Below are positions 24,226-32,788 of a DNA stretch of 45,991 bases, piece after piece (the stretch's first letter is position 1; the number at the start of each line of letters is the position of its first letter). Source of the stretch: CAYRML01 sp964425485 (lineage in GTDB: Bacteria > Bacillota > Dehalobacteriia > UBA4068). The stretch covers positions 1 through 45,991 of the forward strand of contig CAYRML010000001.1 in NCBI GenBank assembly GCA_964425485.1, given 5' to 3'. The notes under the pieces are model-generated. The model was not told the DNA's origin. It was given only the letters and a program-made list of their open reading frames with translations, and did not search any database. The translations under genes were made by a program, and so were the position numbers.

Positions 24226-24273
24226 CAAAATAAAAAAACAGCTCTTTTTTAAGAGCTGTTTTTTTATTTTGTT
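24224..24273. terminator. Bidirectional terminator, 23-bp perfect stem
   Basis: Bases 24224-24246 pair perfectly with 24251-24273 around a TTTT loop; the core is AACAGCTCTT and the flanks are A- and T-runs. It starts within the thrC stop codon and ends two bases before the convergent zinc-ribbon gene stop, so it serves both genes. Confidence 0.9.
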
Positions 24274-24275
24274 CT

Positions 24276-24566
24276 CTAATAAGATTGACGTGTTTTTTCA
24301 TAGCAGTCGCGGCAGTATACCGGACGGTCTTCTGTGGGACGGAAAGGAACTTGAGTTTCCACACCACAGCCTGCGCAGGTAACAGTGAACATTTGACGTT
24401 CGCCACGTGTATTGTTGCGTTGACGTTTGCGGGTTGCGCGGCATTCTGGGCAACGAGCGGGATCGTTTTGAAAGCCTTTTTCTGCATAAAATTCCTGCTC
24501 AGAAGCAGAGAAAGTGAATTCAACGCCGCAGTCTTTACAGGTTAGAGTTCTATCCTCAAAAGTCAT
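24276..24566 (-). CDS. Double zinc-ribbon protein
   Basis: This 96-residue protein has four C-x2-C pairs: C10/C13 (CKDC), C39/C42 (CPEC), C64/C67 (CAGC) and C85/C88 (CRDC). They make two zinc ribbons joined by a basic linker (RATRKRQRNNTRGERQ). It fits the probable zinc-ribbon (zf-trcl-like) and CxxC-type families of unknown function; nucleic acid binding is plausible from the linker. ATG 24566 follows a very strong AAGGAGGACC site. That site is buried in a leader hairpin (see 24571-24665). It is divergent from the cold shock gene. Confidence 0.85.
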   Translation of the reverse strand: MTFEDRTLTCKDCGVEFTFSASEQEFYAEKGFQNDPARCPECRATRKRQRNNTRGERQMFTVTCAGCGVETQVPFRPTEDRPVYCRDCYEKTRQSY

Positions 24567-24570
24567 GATT

Positions 24571-24665
24571 GGTCCTCCTTCTTTGGATTTCCTAATTTTT
24601 ACACCCGCAATCCAAAGCTATGGTCCAAGGAGGACTATGGGGACGCTGGTTGAATAACAATTAGG
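24571..24665 (-). promoter_or_regulatory. Structured leader that can sequester the ribosome binding site
   Basis: In the mRNA of the zinc-ribbon gene the Shine-Dalgarno region and the bases before it (18 nt, complement of 24572-24589) pair with two upstream segments of 9 nt each (complements of 24609-24617 and 24627-24635), leaving a 9-nt bulge and 19-nt loop. The loop holds AAUUAGG (24591-24597), which is complementary to CCUAAUU at the leader's 5' end (24659-24665), so a pseudoknot or a switch is possible. I do not recognise a known riboswitch class. Confidence 0.65.
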
Positions 24666-24673
24666 CTATAATG

Positions 24674-24702
24674 ATTATACAGTCCTTTGTGATAAAATGC
24701 AA
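24674..24702 (-). promoter_or_regulatory. Promoter of the zinc-ribbon gene
   Basis: On the minus strand TTGCAT (24697-24702) and TATAAT (24674-24679) are 17 bases apart. Initiation near 24667 gives a 5' leader of about 100 bases that contains the whole hairpin. Confidence 0.8.
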
Positions 24703-24798
24703 GAATTATTTGGCAAAATACAAATATCTTGGATCTTTATTAGGCAATCAGCCCGCCAAAAAAGTCAAGAAAAATATTTTTTATTTTTTCACAATTTA

Positions 24799-24827
24799 TT
24801 GTAAAGATTGAGGTAATATGTTATAAT
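24799..24827 (+). promoter_or_regulatory. Promoter of the cold shock gene
   Basis: TTGTAA (24799-24804) and an extended -10 TGTTATAAT (ending 24827) are 17 bases apart. The leader to ATG 24861 is only ~27 bases, too short for the long thermo-sensing leader known from E. coli cspA. Confidence 0.8.
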
Positions 24828-24860
24828 AAACAGGCAATTTATTTTTTTAGGAGGTACCAC

Positions 24861-25058
24861 ATGGAAGGCAAAGTAAAATGGTTCAATGCGGAAAAAGGTT
24901 TTGGTTTTATCGAAAGAGATGGAGGGGAAGATGTTTTCGTTCATTTTTCCGCTATCCAGTCTGACGGTTTCAAAACCCTCGACGAAGGTCAATCGGTTCA
25001 GTTTGACGTCGTAGATGGTCCCCGCGGTCCGCAAGCTGCTAACGTATGCAAACTGTAA
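24861..25058 (+). CDS. Cold shock protein (CspA family)
   Basis: This 65-residue single cold shock domain binds single-stranded RNA and DNA and melts mRNA structure. The RNA-binding motifs RNP1 (KGFGFIE, residues 12-18) and RNP2 (VFVHF, 25-29) are intact, and the start EGKVKWFNAEKG is canonical. GGAGG precedes the ATG. It is monocistronic, with its own strong promoter and a long palindromic terminator. Its divergent neighbour is the zinc-ribbon gene with an RBS-hiding leader, an RNA that a cold shock protein could in principle act on; that link is speculative. Confidence 0.96.
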   Translation: MEGKVKWFNAEKGFGFIERDGGEDVFVHFSAIQSDGFKTLDEGQSVQFDVVDGPRGPQAANVCKL

Positions 25059-25126
25059 GAATTGTCTTTGTCAGTGCATGCCATGATGCCAAAGATAGAT
25101 AATGTTTTATTTTTTTTTGGTACCAC

Positions 25127-25156
25127 AAAAGAGCTCACAATTGTGAGCTCTTTTTT
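25127..25156. terminator. Intrinsic terminator after the cold shock gene
   Basis: AAAAGAGCTCACAA (25127-25140) is followed directly by its exact complement TTGTGAGCTCTTTT (to 25154) and more T. It ends an ~70-base 3' UTR. Confidence 0.88.
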
Positions 25157-25226
25157 ATAGTGTTCTTTGTCCCTAGTGTATGGTTGTATATATTTGATAA
25201 TAATTATTAATATATGAATTTGATTA

Positions 25227-25235
25227 TGGTATAAT
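25227..25235 (+). promoter_or_regulatory. Extended -10 promoter of uvrB
   Basis: TGGTATAAT (25227-25235) is an extended -10 hexamer. The matching -35 (TTAATA at 25207) is poor. No GAAC-N4-GTTC LexA box is visible in 25157-25264. Confidence 0.6.
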
Positions 25236-25264
25236 AAAAATAAAGGACAAAAGGGGGTATCACA

Positions 25265-27235
25265 TTGGCGGAACTGAAATTATACAGCAATTATGCACCG
25301 GCCGGAGACCAGGTCAAGGCCATAGCTCAGTTGACAGAAGGCGTGAAAAAAAATCTGCGACATCAGGTGCTTTTGGGTGTTACCGGCTCCGGCAAAACCT
25401 TTACCTTGGCCAATGTTATAGAGAAGCTGCAAAAACCCACTTTGGTCATTGCTCATAATAAAACTTTAGCGGCCCAGTTATATGGGGAATTTAGGGAATT
25501 TTTTCCCGACAATGCTGTGGAATATTTTGTCAGCTATTATGATTATTATCAGCCGGAAGCCTATATTGCTTCCAGCGATACTTATATCGCTAAAGACGCG
25601 GCTATCAATGATGAGATAGAAAAACTGCGCCATTCGTCCACGGCTTCCCTGTTAGAGCGGCGTGACGTCATTATTGTGGCCAGCGTATCCGCTATTTATG
25701 GCTTAGGCGATCCCGATGATTATTTGCAATTGAGCCTTTCCTTGCGGCCTGGCATGACGGTGGAGCGGGATGATATCTTGCGCCGATTGGTAAATATGCA
25801 CTACCAGCGTAATGATATAGATTTTCAGCGTGGCTCTTTTCGTGTGCGCGGGGATTGTATAGAAGTTTTCCCTGCCGGCGCCACGGATCGGGCCGTGAGG
25901 ATAGAATTGTTTGGTGATGAGCTGGAGCGTCTCTCCGATATAGATACATTGACCGGCAAAGTGCTATGTCAGCGCAAATATGCTTATATTTTCCCTGCTA
26001 ACCACTATGTGACGCTGGATGAAAAAATGAAGAAGGCCATCACTTCCGTGCAGGAGGAATTGGGACAGCAACTGCAATTATTGCGCGACGAGGGCAAATT
26101 GCTGGAGGCTCAAAGACTGGAGCAGCGCACCAATTTTGATTTAGAGATGATGCAGGAGCTGGGGTATTGTAGCGGCATCGAGAATTATAGCCGCCATCTG
26201 ACGGGACGCCAAGCGGGAGAGCCGCCTTATACGCTGCTGGATTATTTTCCTGATGATTATCTGATCATGATCGACGAATCCCATGTAACCATACCGCAAC
26301 TGCGGGCTATGTATGAAGGTGATCGCTCCCGCAAGGACAATCTGGTTCAGTATGGGTTTCGACTGCCTTCAGCCAGGGATAATAGACCGCTTAAATTCTC
26401 GGAGTTTGAGCAAAAAAGCAATCAGCTGATCTATCTTTCCGCTACGCCCGGACCTTATGAGCTGGATCATTGCCAAAATTTGGTGGAACAGGTGGTGCGT
26501 CCCACGGGGCTTGTCGATCCGGAAGTGGAAATGCGTCCGGTCACAGGCCAAATCGACGATTTGCTGGAACAAATACGCCTGCGTACGGCCAAAAAAGAGA
26601 GGATTCTGGTCACCGCTTTGACCAAACGTATGGCCGAGGATTTGACCGCTTATTTATGTCAGGCTGGAGTGGAAGCCCGTTATATGCATTCAGAAGTCAA
26701 AACATTGGAGCGCATGGCTCTGATTCGTGACCTGCGCTTAGGTGTTTTTGATGTACTGGTGGGCATCAATTTGCTGCGTGAAGGTCTTGACTTGCCGGAG
26801 GTGACTTTGGTTGCCATCTTGGATGCTGATAAAGAGGGTTTTTTGCGTTCCGAACGCTCTTTGATCCAGACCATCGGCCGGGCGGCCCGCAATACGGAAG
26901 GCAAGGTCATTATGTATGCCGATCGCATGACCGATTCCATGGCCAAAGCCATCAAAGAAACGGAAAGAAGACGTCAGCTGCAAATGGACTATAATAAAGA
27001 GCATGGCATCGTACCCCGCACCATAGTTAAGGAAGTGCATGATGTCATTTCCACGGTTTTGCCGGATAGGGGAGCCAAGCAAACCGATCCTGCCCAAATG
27101 AGCAAGAAGGACCGCAAGCTCTTAATTCGCACTTTGGAAAAAGAAATGAGGGAAGCTGCTCGTCGTCTGGAATTTGAAGAAGCTGCGGCACTGCGGGATT
27201 TGCTTTTGGAGGCCAAGGCCGCTGAAATATCATAG
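25265..27235 (+). CDS. uvrB: Excinuclease ABC subunit B
   Basis: UvrB (656 aa) is the damage-verifying helicase of nucleotide excision repair. Walker A is GVTGSGKT (residues 38-45). The beta-hairpin region contains VSYYDYYQPEAYIASSDTYI and the helicase box is MIDESHVT. The C-terminal UVR motif (LEKEMREAARRLEFEEAAALRD) binds UvrC. TTG 25265 is the start, behind AAAGGGGG. It heads uvrB-uvrA-uvrC; a new ATG 19 bases downstream begins uvrA. Confidence 0.97.
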   Translation: MAELKLYSNYAPAGDQVKAIAQLTEGVKKNLRHQVLLGVTGSGKTFTLANVIEKLQKPTLVIAHNKTLAAQLYGEFREFFPDNAVEYFVSYYDYYQPEAYIASSDTYIAKDAAINDEIEKLRHSSTASLLERRDVIIVASVSAIYGLGDPDDYLQLSLSLRPGMTVERDDILRRLVNMHYQRNDIDFQRGSFRVRGDCIEVFPAGATDRAVRIELFGDELERLSDIDTLTGKVLCQRKYAYIFPANHYVTLDEKMKKAITSVQEELGQQLQLLRDEGKLLEAQRLEQRTNFDLEMMQELGYCSGIENYSRHLTGRQAGEPPYTLLDYFPDDYLIMIDESHVTIPQLRAMYEGDRSRKDNLVQYGFRLPSARDNRPLKFSEFEQKSNQLIYLSATPGPYELDHCQNLVEQVVRPTGLVDPEVEMRPVTGQIDDLLEQIRLRTAKKERILVTALTKRMAEDLTAYLCQAGVEARYMHSEVKTLERMALIRDLRLGVFDVLVGINLLREGLDLPEVTLVAILDADKEGFLRSERSLIQTIGRAARNTEGKVIMYADRMTDSMAKAIKETERRRQLQMDYNKEHGIVPRTIVKEVHDVISTVLPDRGAKQTDPAQMSKKDRKLLIRTLEKEMREAARRLEFEEAAALRDLLLEAKAAEIS

Positions 27236-27254
27236 AACATACAGGAGTAAAAAT

Positions 27255-30110
27255 ATGCAAGATAAAATAGTAATCAGAGGAGCCAGGGAACATAACCTGA
27301 AAAATATTGATGTGGTGATACCGCGCGATAAGCTGACAGTAATAACCGGCCTCTCGGGCAGCGGTAAAAGTTCGCTGGCTTTCGATACCATATATGCCGA
27401 GGGACAGCGCCGTTATGTGGAGAGTCTTTCCTCTTATGCCAGACAATTTTTGGGGCAGATGGACAAGCCGGATGTGGATTTTATCGAAGGCTTGTCGCCG
27501 GCCATTTCCATAGATCAGAAGACCACCAGCCGCAACCCCCGTTCTACGGTGGGTACGGTTACGGAAATCTATGATTATCTGCGGCTTTTATATGCCAATA
27601 TCGGTCAGCCGCATTGCCCGCGCTGCGGTCGTCCCATCAGCCAACAGAGCATAGATCAAATGGTAGACAGTATCAAGGCTTATCCACTGGGCTCAAAATT
27701 GCAAATATTGGCCCCTTTGGCCAGAGGCAGAAAAGGCGAATATCAGAAAGTCTTTGCTGATGCCCGCAAAGAAGGCTATGTCAGGGTGCGTGTGGATGGC
27801 GAAATGTGTTTGCTGGAAGAAGAGATCAAGCTTGATAAAAAGATCAAACATAGTATTGAGCTGGTGGTGGACCGCATCATCCTCAAGGAGGACAGTAATA
27901 AAAGGCTGGCCGATTCCTTGGAGCTGGCTTTGGAGATGGGCAAAGGGCTGGTCATAGTGCTTTTGCAGCAGGATGACGGCACTGAGGAACAGCTTTTGTT
28001 CAGCCGCAATTTTGCCTGCCCCGATTGCAATATCAGTATTGAGGAGATCACACCGCGCATGTTTTCTTTCAATAATCCCTATGGAGCTTGTCCGGCCTGC
28101 AGCGGTTTAGGGTTTTCCATGGCTATCGATACCGATCTCTTGATACGCGATGCCAATCTTTCTATCAATGAAGGCGGATTGACGCATTGGAGCAATAATA
28201 GCCAAGGTTGGTTCTATCGTTTTATCGAGGCTGTGGCCAAAAAGCATGAATTCTCCTTGGATACGCCCATCAAAGATTTGCCGGACTGGGCCTTAAACGA
28301 GATATTTTATGGCTGCGGTGATGAGAAATTTAAGATAATTTATAATACTGAAGATGGGCAGAAGACCTGGTGGTTGCATGCCTGGGAGGGCCTAGCCAAC
28401 AATTATCAAAGGCGCTATAAGGAAAGCGATTCCGAATATATCAAGGCAGAGCTGGAAAAATATATGGCTGTTATTCCCTGCAAGGTCTGCGAGGGCAAAC
28501 GCCTGCGGCCGGAAAGCCTGGCCGTGACGGTGGGTGGGCTCAATATCACTCAGCTCAGCGATTTATCGGTGGTGCAGATCAAGCAATTTTTCGCCGACTT
28601 GGAGTTGACGGCCAGAGAGCAAAATATTGCCCGGCGCATCCTCAAGGAGATCAGAGAGAGATTGGATTTTCTTGTCAATGTGGGATTGGATTATCTGACC
28701 TTGTCCCGTTCCGCCTCTACTCTTTCCGGTGGCGAGGCGCAGCGTATCAGATTGGCCACTCAGATAGGATCTCATCTTATGGGGGTGCTCTATATTCTGG
28801 ATGAGCCCAGCATTGGCTTACATCAGCGTGATAATGCGCGTTTGATCGAGACACTCAAGCATTTGCGTGATTTAGGCAATACCGTGTTGGTGGTGGAGCA
28901 TGATGAAGAGACTATGGCCGCCGCCGATCATATAATTGATATTGGTCCCGGCGCCGGTGTGCATGGCGGGCGGGTCGTGGCGTCAGGTACTATTGATGAG
29001 ATCAAAAGCTGCCCAGGATCTATCACAGGCCAATATTTGTCCGGGGCCAAAGCTATTCCTTTGCCGACAGTTAGGCGCCGGCCCAATGGCAAATGGCTGA
29101 TTATCCGCGGTGCAGCAGCCAACAATCTGCAGAATATCGATGTCGAGATGCCGCTGGGGCTGTTCATATGTGTGACCGGCGTTTCCGGCAGCGGCAAAAG
29201 CAGCCTGGTCAACGATATATTGTACAAAGTGACTGCGCGCCAGCTCAATAGAGCTTATACTATACCCGGCAAATATGACAAGATAGAGGGTTTGGAGCAT
29301 CTGGAAAAGGTCATCGATATAGACCAACATCCTATTGGGCGTACTCCACGCTCCAATCCGGCTACTTATACCGGTCTTTTTGATTTAGTGCGCGAGCTTT
29401 TCGCCCAGACACCGGAAGCCAAGGCCAGGGGCTATAAGCCGGGACGATTCAGCTTCAATGTCAAAGGCGGTCGCTGCGAATCCTGTCAGGGTGACGGCAT
29501 CATCAAGATCGAGATGCACTTTTTGCCGGATGTTTATGTGGAATGCGAGGTCTGCGGTGGCAAGCGCTATAATAGAGAGACTTTATCCGTTTATTATAAA
29601 GGTAAAAACATTTCTGATGTACTGAATATGACGGTGGACGAGGCGGCGGAATTTTTCGCCAATATCCCGCGCATCATGCGCAAACTGCAAGCCCTGCAGG
29701 ATGTCGGTTTGGGCTATATTCGCCTCGGTCAACCTGCTACCACCCTCTCAGGCGGTGAGGCCCAGCGGGTAAAATTGGCAACGGAATTATCCCGCCGATC
29801 TAAGGGGCGTACTCTTTATATCTTGGATGAGCCGACTACCGGCCTGCACACAGCCGATATCGATAGGTTGCTGCAGGTTTTGCAGCGTTTGGTCGAGGCA
29901 GGGGATACAGTGCTGGTGATCGAGCATAATATGGATGTGATCAAAACAGCCGATTATATCATCGACTTAGGACCGGAAGGCGGGCGCGCCGGTGGCCGAT
30001 TAGTGGCCGTCGGCACGCCGGAAGAGGTGGCTAAAATGCCGCAAAGCTATACCGGCCAATATATCGCCAAGTTGTTGAACAAGCGGAAAGGGGCGCCCTC
30101 CGATGGCTGA
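27255..30110 (+). CDS. uvrA: Excinuclease ABC subunit A
   Basis: UvrA (951 aa) is the damage-sensing ABC ATPase that loads UvrB. The first Walker A is GLSGSGKS (residues 32-39), and the second, GVSGSGKS, lies near 640. Zinc modules are visible as CPRCGRP, CPDCN with CPACSG, and CESCQGDG with CEVCGG. Both ABC signatures (TLSGGEAQR) and both Walker B segments (YILDEPSIGLH, YILDEPTTGLH) are intact. ATG 27255 behind ACAGGAG is preferred to the longer frame from 27174, which overlaps uvrB. It overlaps uvrC by 8 bases. Confidence 0.97.
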   Translation: MQDKIVIRGAREHNLKNIDVVIPRDKLTVITGLSGSGKSSLAFDTIYAEGQRRYVESLSSYARQFLGQMDKPDVDFIEGLSPAISIDQKTTSRNPRSTVGTVTEIYDYLRLLYANIGQPHCPRCGRPISQQSIDQMVDSIKAYPLGSKLQILAPLARGRKGEYQKVFADARKEGYVRVRVDGEMCLLEEEIKLDKKIKHSIELVVDRIILKEDSNKRLADSLELALEMGKGLVIVLLQQDDGTEEQLLFSRNFACPDCNISIEEITPRMFSFNNPYGACPACSGLGFSMAIDTDLLIRDANLSINEGGLTHWSNNSQGWFYRFIEAVAKKHEFSLDTPIKDLPDWALNEIFYGCGDEKFKIIYNTEDGQKTWWLHAWEGLANNYQRRYKESDSEYIKAELEKYMAVIPCKVCEGKRLRPESLAVTVGGLNITQLSDLSVVQIKQFFADLELTAREQNIARRILKEIRERLDFLVNVGLDYLTLSRSASTLSGGEAQRIRLATQIGSHLMGVLYILDEPSIGLHQRDNARLIETLKHLRDLGNTVLVVEHDEETMAAADHIIDIGPGAGVHGGRVVASGTIDEIKSCPGSITGQYLSGAKAIPLPTVRRRPNGKWLIIRGAAANNLQNIDVEMPLGLFICVTGVSGSGKSSLVNDILYKVTARQLNRAYTIPGKYDKIEGLEHLEKVIDIDQHPIGRTPRSNPATYTGLFDLVRELFAQTPEAKARGYKPGRFSFNVKGGRCESCQGDGIIKIEMHFLPDVYVECEVCGGKRYNRETLSVYYKGKNISDVLNMTVDEAAEFFANIPRIMRKLQALQDVGLGYIRLGQPATTLSGGEAQRVKLATELSRRSKGRTLYILDEPTTGLHTADIDRLLQVLQRLVEAGDTVLVIEHNMDVIKTADYIIDLGPEGGRAGGRLVAVGTPEEVAKMPQSYTGQYIAKLLNKRKGAPSDG

Positions 30111-31956
30111 AAAATCGCCGCATTTGCAGCAAAAACTGCAACAATTGCCCGATAAGCCCGGTGTTTATCTGATGAAAGATGCCGAGGGAGAGATCATCTA
30201 TGTCGGCAAGGCTCAGTCTCTGAAAAATCGCGTACGCTCCTATTTTCAAAATCCGGCTGGCCTTGATGCCAAAACAGCCGCGCTAGCAGCCAAAATTGCT
30301 GATCTGGAAACTGTGATTGTGGGCAGCGCCAGAGATGCTTTGATCCTGGAGAGCCAGCTGATAAAAGAGCATCGCCCTCATTATAATGTACGTTTGCGCG
30401 ATGACAAGCATTATCCTTATTTGCAACTGACGCTGACGGAGGATTTTCCCCGCCTATTAATAGCCAGAAGAGCAAAAAATGATGGCAATCGTTATTTTGG
30501 TCCCTATATCAACAGTACGGCCATGCGGCAGGCGGTAAAAGTGATCAGCGAGATTTTTCCGCTGCGCTCCTGTAAGACTATGCATAAAGGGCAAAGGGCC
30601 TGCCTCAATGCTCATATCGGTCGCTGTTTGGCCCCCTGCGAGGGCAAAATCGGTCAAATGGAATATGCCGGCTTAGTACAACAGGTGATCTTGTTTTTGC
30701 AGGGTAAGACCAAAGAACTGTGCCAGCAGAAAAGAAAAGCCATGGACGAAGCCAGTCAAATGCTGGATTTTGAGGCGGCGGCGCATTATCGTGATCAGTT
30801 GCTTGCTTTACAGGAAGTGCAGAAGCAGCAGCATCTTGATCGCAGCGCAGCCGGCGGTAACTATGATGCTGTGGCGGTGGTCAGCAAAAAGGATCAGGCA
30901 GTAGCTCAGGTCTTTTTTGTGCGGCAGGGTCAATTGGTGGGCAAGGAGCATTTCTTTTTACTCAATGCCGATATGGTGTCGGAGGCAGCTCTGATGAGCC
31001 GCTTTGTCCAGGAATATTATGGCGAAGGGGAAAACAGCCTGCCTCTTATCTGTTTCAACCATCTGCCGGAAGACAATGAGTTGCTGCAACAGATCTTTAG
31101 CGAAAAAAGCAAGCGCAAAATCAGCTTTATGCGGCCGCAAAGAGGCGATAAAAGAAGTATGGTGCAACTGGCGGAAAAAAACGCATATTTGGTTCTCGAC
31201 CAATATCTGCAAGCAAAAGAGCGGCAAGCGGATATAAACGCTGTGGCTGTTGAGGATTTGCGCCAGGCTTTGGGCCTGAGCAAAAGTCCGCTGCGGATGG
31301 AATGTTATGATATCAGCCATCTTTCTGGTACCAATATGGTGGGCTCCATGGTAGTTTTTATTAATGGCGCGCCTAGCCCGCAGCATTATCGCCGCTTTCG
31401 CATCAAAGAGGTGGAGGGCAATAATGACTTTGCCTGCTTGAGGGAAGTCTTGTCCCGCCGCTGGCAACGAGGTTTGAGGGAAAGAGCGGAAGGTAAAGAG
31501 CCTTTGGATTTTGGTATTTTCCCTGATCTACTCATCATCGATGGCGGAAAAGGGCAGCTTTCTTCTGTATGTCAGGAATTAGCCGATATCGGCATAGTTG
31601 ATATCAATATCATTTCTTTGGCCAAGGAAAATGAGGAAATATTCCTACCGGGACAAAAAGAACCATTGCTTTTGCCCAAGGACAGTCCCGCTCTACAGCT
31701 TTTGCAGCGTATACGTGATGAGGCCCATCGTTTTGCCGTCAGCTATCACAGGCAGCTGCGCGGCAAATCGCAGATCGCCTCACAGTTGGCCGGCATCAAT
31801 GGCATCGGCCCTAAGAGACAGCAAAATCTGTTGCAGGCTTTTGGTTCCGTAGAGCGCATCAAAAAAGCCTCGATCCAGCAATTGGCCGCCGTGCCGGGCA
31901 TGAACAAGAAGATGGCGCAGCTCTTGTGGCGATATTTACACCCGGATAATGAATAG
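30103..31956 (+). CDS. uvrC: Excinuclease ABC subunit C
   Basis: UvrC (617 aa) makes both incisions around the lesion. Its N-terminal GIY-YIG nuclease (PGVYLMKDAEGEIIYVGKA, residues ~17-35) cuts 3'. A UVR motif (~203-238) binds UvrB. The RNase H-like nuclease (MECYDISHLSGTNMVGSMV, then LLIIDGGKGQL) cuts 5', and helix-hairpin-helix repeats end the protein. The start overlaps uvrA, so the three subunits are translated from one mRNA in an unusually complete uvrBAC operon. Confidence 0.97.
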   Translation: MAEKSPHLQQKLQQLPDKPGVYLMKDAEGEIIYVGKAQSLKNRVRSYFQNPAGLDAKTAALAAKIADLETVIVGSARDALILESQLIKEHRPHYNVRLRDDKHYPYLQLTLTEDFPRLLIARRAKNDGNRYFGPYINSTAMRQAVKVISEIFPLRSCKTMHKGQRACLNAHIGRCLAPCEGKIGQMEYAGLVQQVILFLQGKTKELCQQKRKAMDEASQMLDFEAAAHYRDQLLALQEVQKQQHLDRSAAGGNYDAVAVVSKKDQAVAQVFFVRQGQLVGKEHFFLLNADMVSEAALMSRFVQEYYGEGENSLPLICFNHLPEDNELLQQIFSEKSKRKISFMRPQRGDKRSMVQLAEKNAYLVLDQYLQAKERQADINAVAVEDLRQALGLSKSPLRMECYDISHLSGTNMVGSMVVFINGAPSPQHYRRFRIKEVEGNNDFACLREVLSRRWQRGLRERAEGKEPLDFGIFPDLLIIDGGKGQLSSVCQELADIGIVDINIISLAKENEEIFLPGQKEPLLLPKDSPALQLLQRIRDEAHRFAVSYHRQLRGKSQIASQLAGINGIGPKRQQNLLQAFGSVERIKKASIQQLAAVPGMNKKMAQLLWRYLHPDNE

Positions 31957-31980
31957 TGTATAATAGTTGGGGAGAAAATC

Positions 31981-32775
31981 ATGATAAAATTGCTTGCTAT
32001 GGACTTGGACGGCACGCTCATGGAAAGCGGCACAGAGGTTTCGCCGCGCAATCGGGCTGCTTTGGCTGCGGCGCGAAATAAGGGTGTGGCAGTCACTATT
32101 TGTACCGGACGCATGTTTCGCTCTGCCCAACAGGTGGCGGCTAAGCTAGATTTGGATATACCAATCATTACCTATAACGGGGCTTATATAAAAATGGCAG
32201 TCCGGCAGCAAGTGCTTTTGGATATGGGGTTGGATAAAATTATTGCCCGCGATATCGTGGCCAGGGCGCAGTCCCAGGATTTGCAGCCGCTGGTTTTTAT
32301 CGATGATAAAGTCATGGCGGCCTATATAAATATGAAGGCGGCTGATTACGGCTTATCTGCCGGCGTGCCCGTGCGTGGGGTAGTGGATTTGCCCGCACAT
32401 ATAAGCTCCGATGTCAATAAAATACTTTTAATAGGAGATCCTGCTGTTTTAAAGGATTTTTGGCGGGAAAGTGAATGTCTTTACCGTGACAAAGTCCATA
32501 TTGTACAATCAAAATCACATTATCTGGATTTTATCAATCCAGAGGCCAATAAGGGAAGAGCGCTGTCCTTTCTGGCCGAGGGCCTGGATATTGCCAAAGA
32601 ACAGATCATGGCTATCGGCGACAGCTATAATGATATCGGCCTTTTCCAGGCAGCTGGTTTGCGAATTGCTATGGGCAATGCAGTAGAGGAGCTGAAGCGG
32701 CAAGCGGATTATATTACCGCTGATTGCAAGGATGATGGTTTGGCGCTGGCGGTAGAAAAATTTGTTTTAGAATAA
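31981..32775 (+). CDS. Cof-type HAD superfamily phosphatase
   Basis: This 264-residue protein is a HAD hydrolase of the Cof (type IIB cap) group. The nucleophile motif is DLDGTLMESG at residues 8-17, motif II includes CTGR, and motif IV is GDSYNDIGLF. A large cap domain spans about 85-190. Family members dephosphorylate sugar phosphates, pyridoxal phosphate or flavin nucleotides; the substrate cannot be read from sequence. It lies 24 bases after uvrC and 13 before rapZ, so it is in the same run of genes. Confidence 0.9.
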   Translation: MIKLLAMDLDGTLMESGTEVSPRNRAALAAARNKGVAVTICTGRMFRSAQQVAAKLDLDIPIITYNGAYIKMAVRQQVLLDMGLDKIIARDIVARAQSQDLQPLVFIDDKVMAAYINMKAADYGLSAGVPVRGVVDLPAHISSDVNKILLIGDPAVLKDFWRESECLYRDKVHIVQSKSHYLDFINPEANKGRALSFLAEGLDIAKEQIMAIGDSYNDIGLFQAAGLRIAMGNAVEELKRQADYITADCKDDGLALAVEKFVLE

Positions 32776-32788
32776 AAGGGAGTCCAGA

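Noticed and set aside
24828..24860. Cold shock mRNA thermosensor upstream of the cold shock gene
   Set aside because: The predicted leader is only about 27 bases, too short for the known structured cspA leader.
25157..25264. LexA/SOS box before uvrB
   Set aside because: No GAAC-N4-GTTC palindrome or close variant is present in the upstream region.
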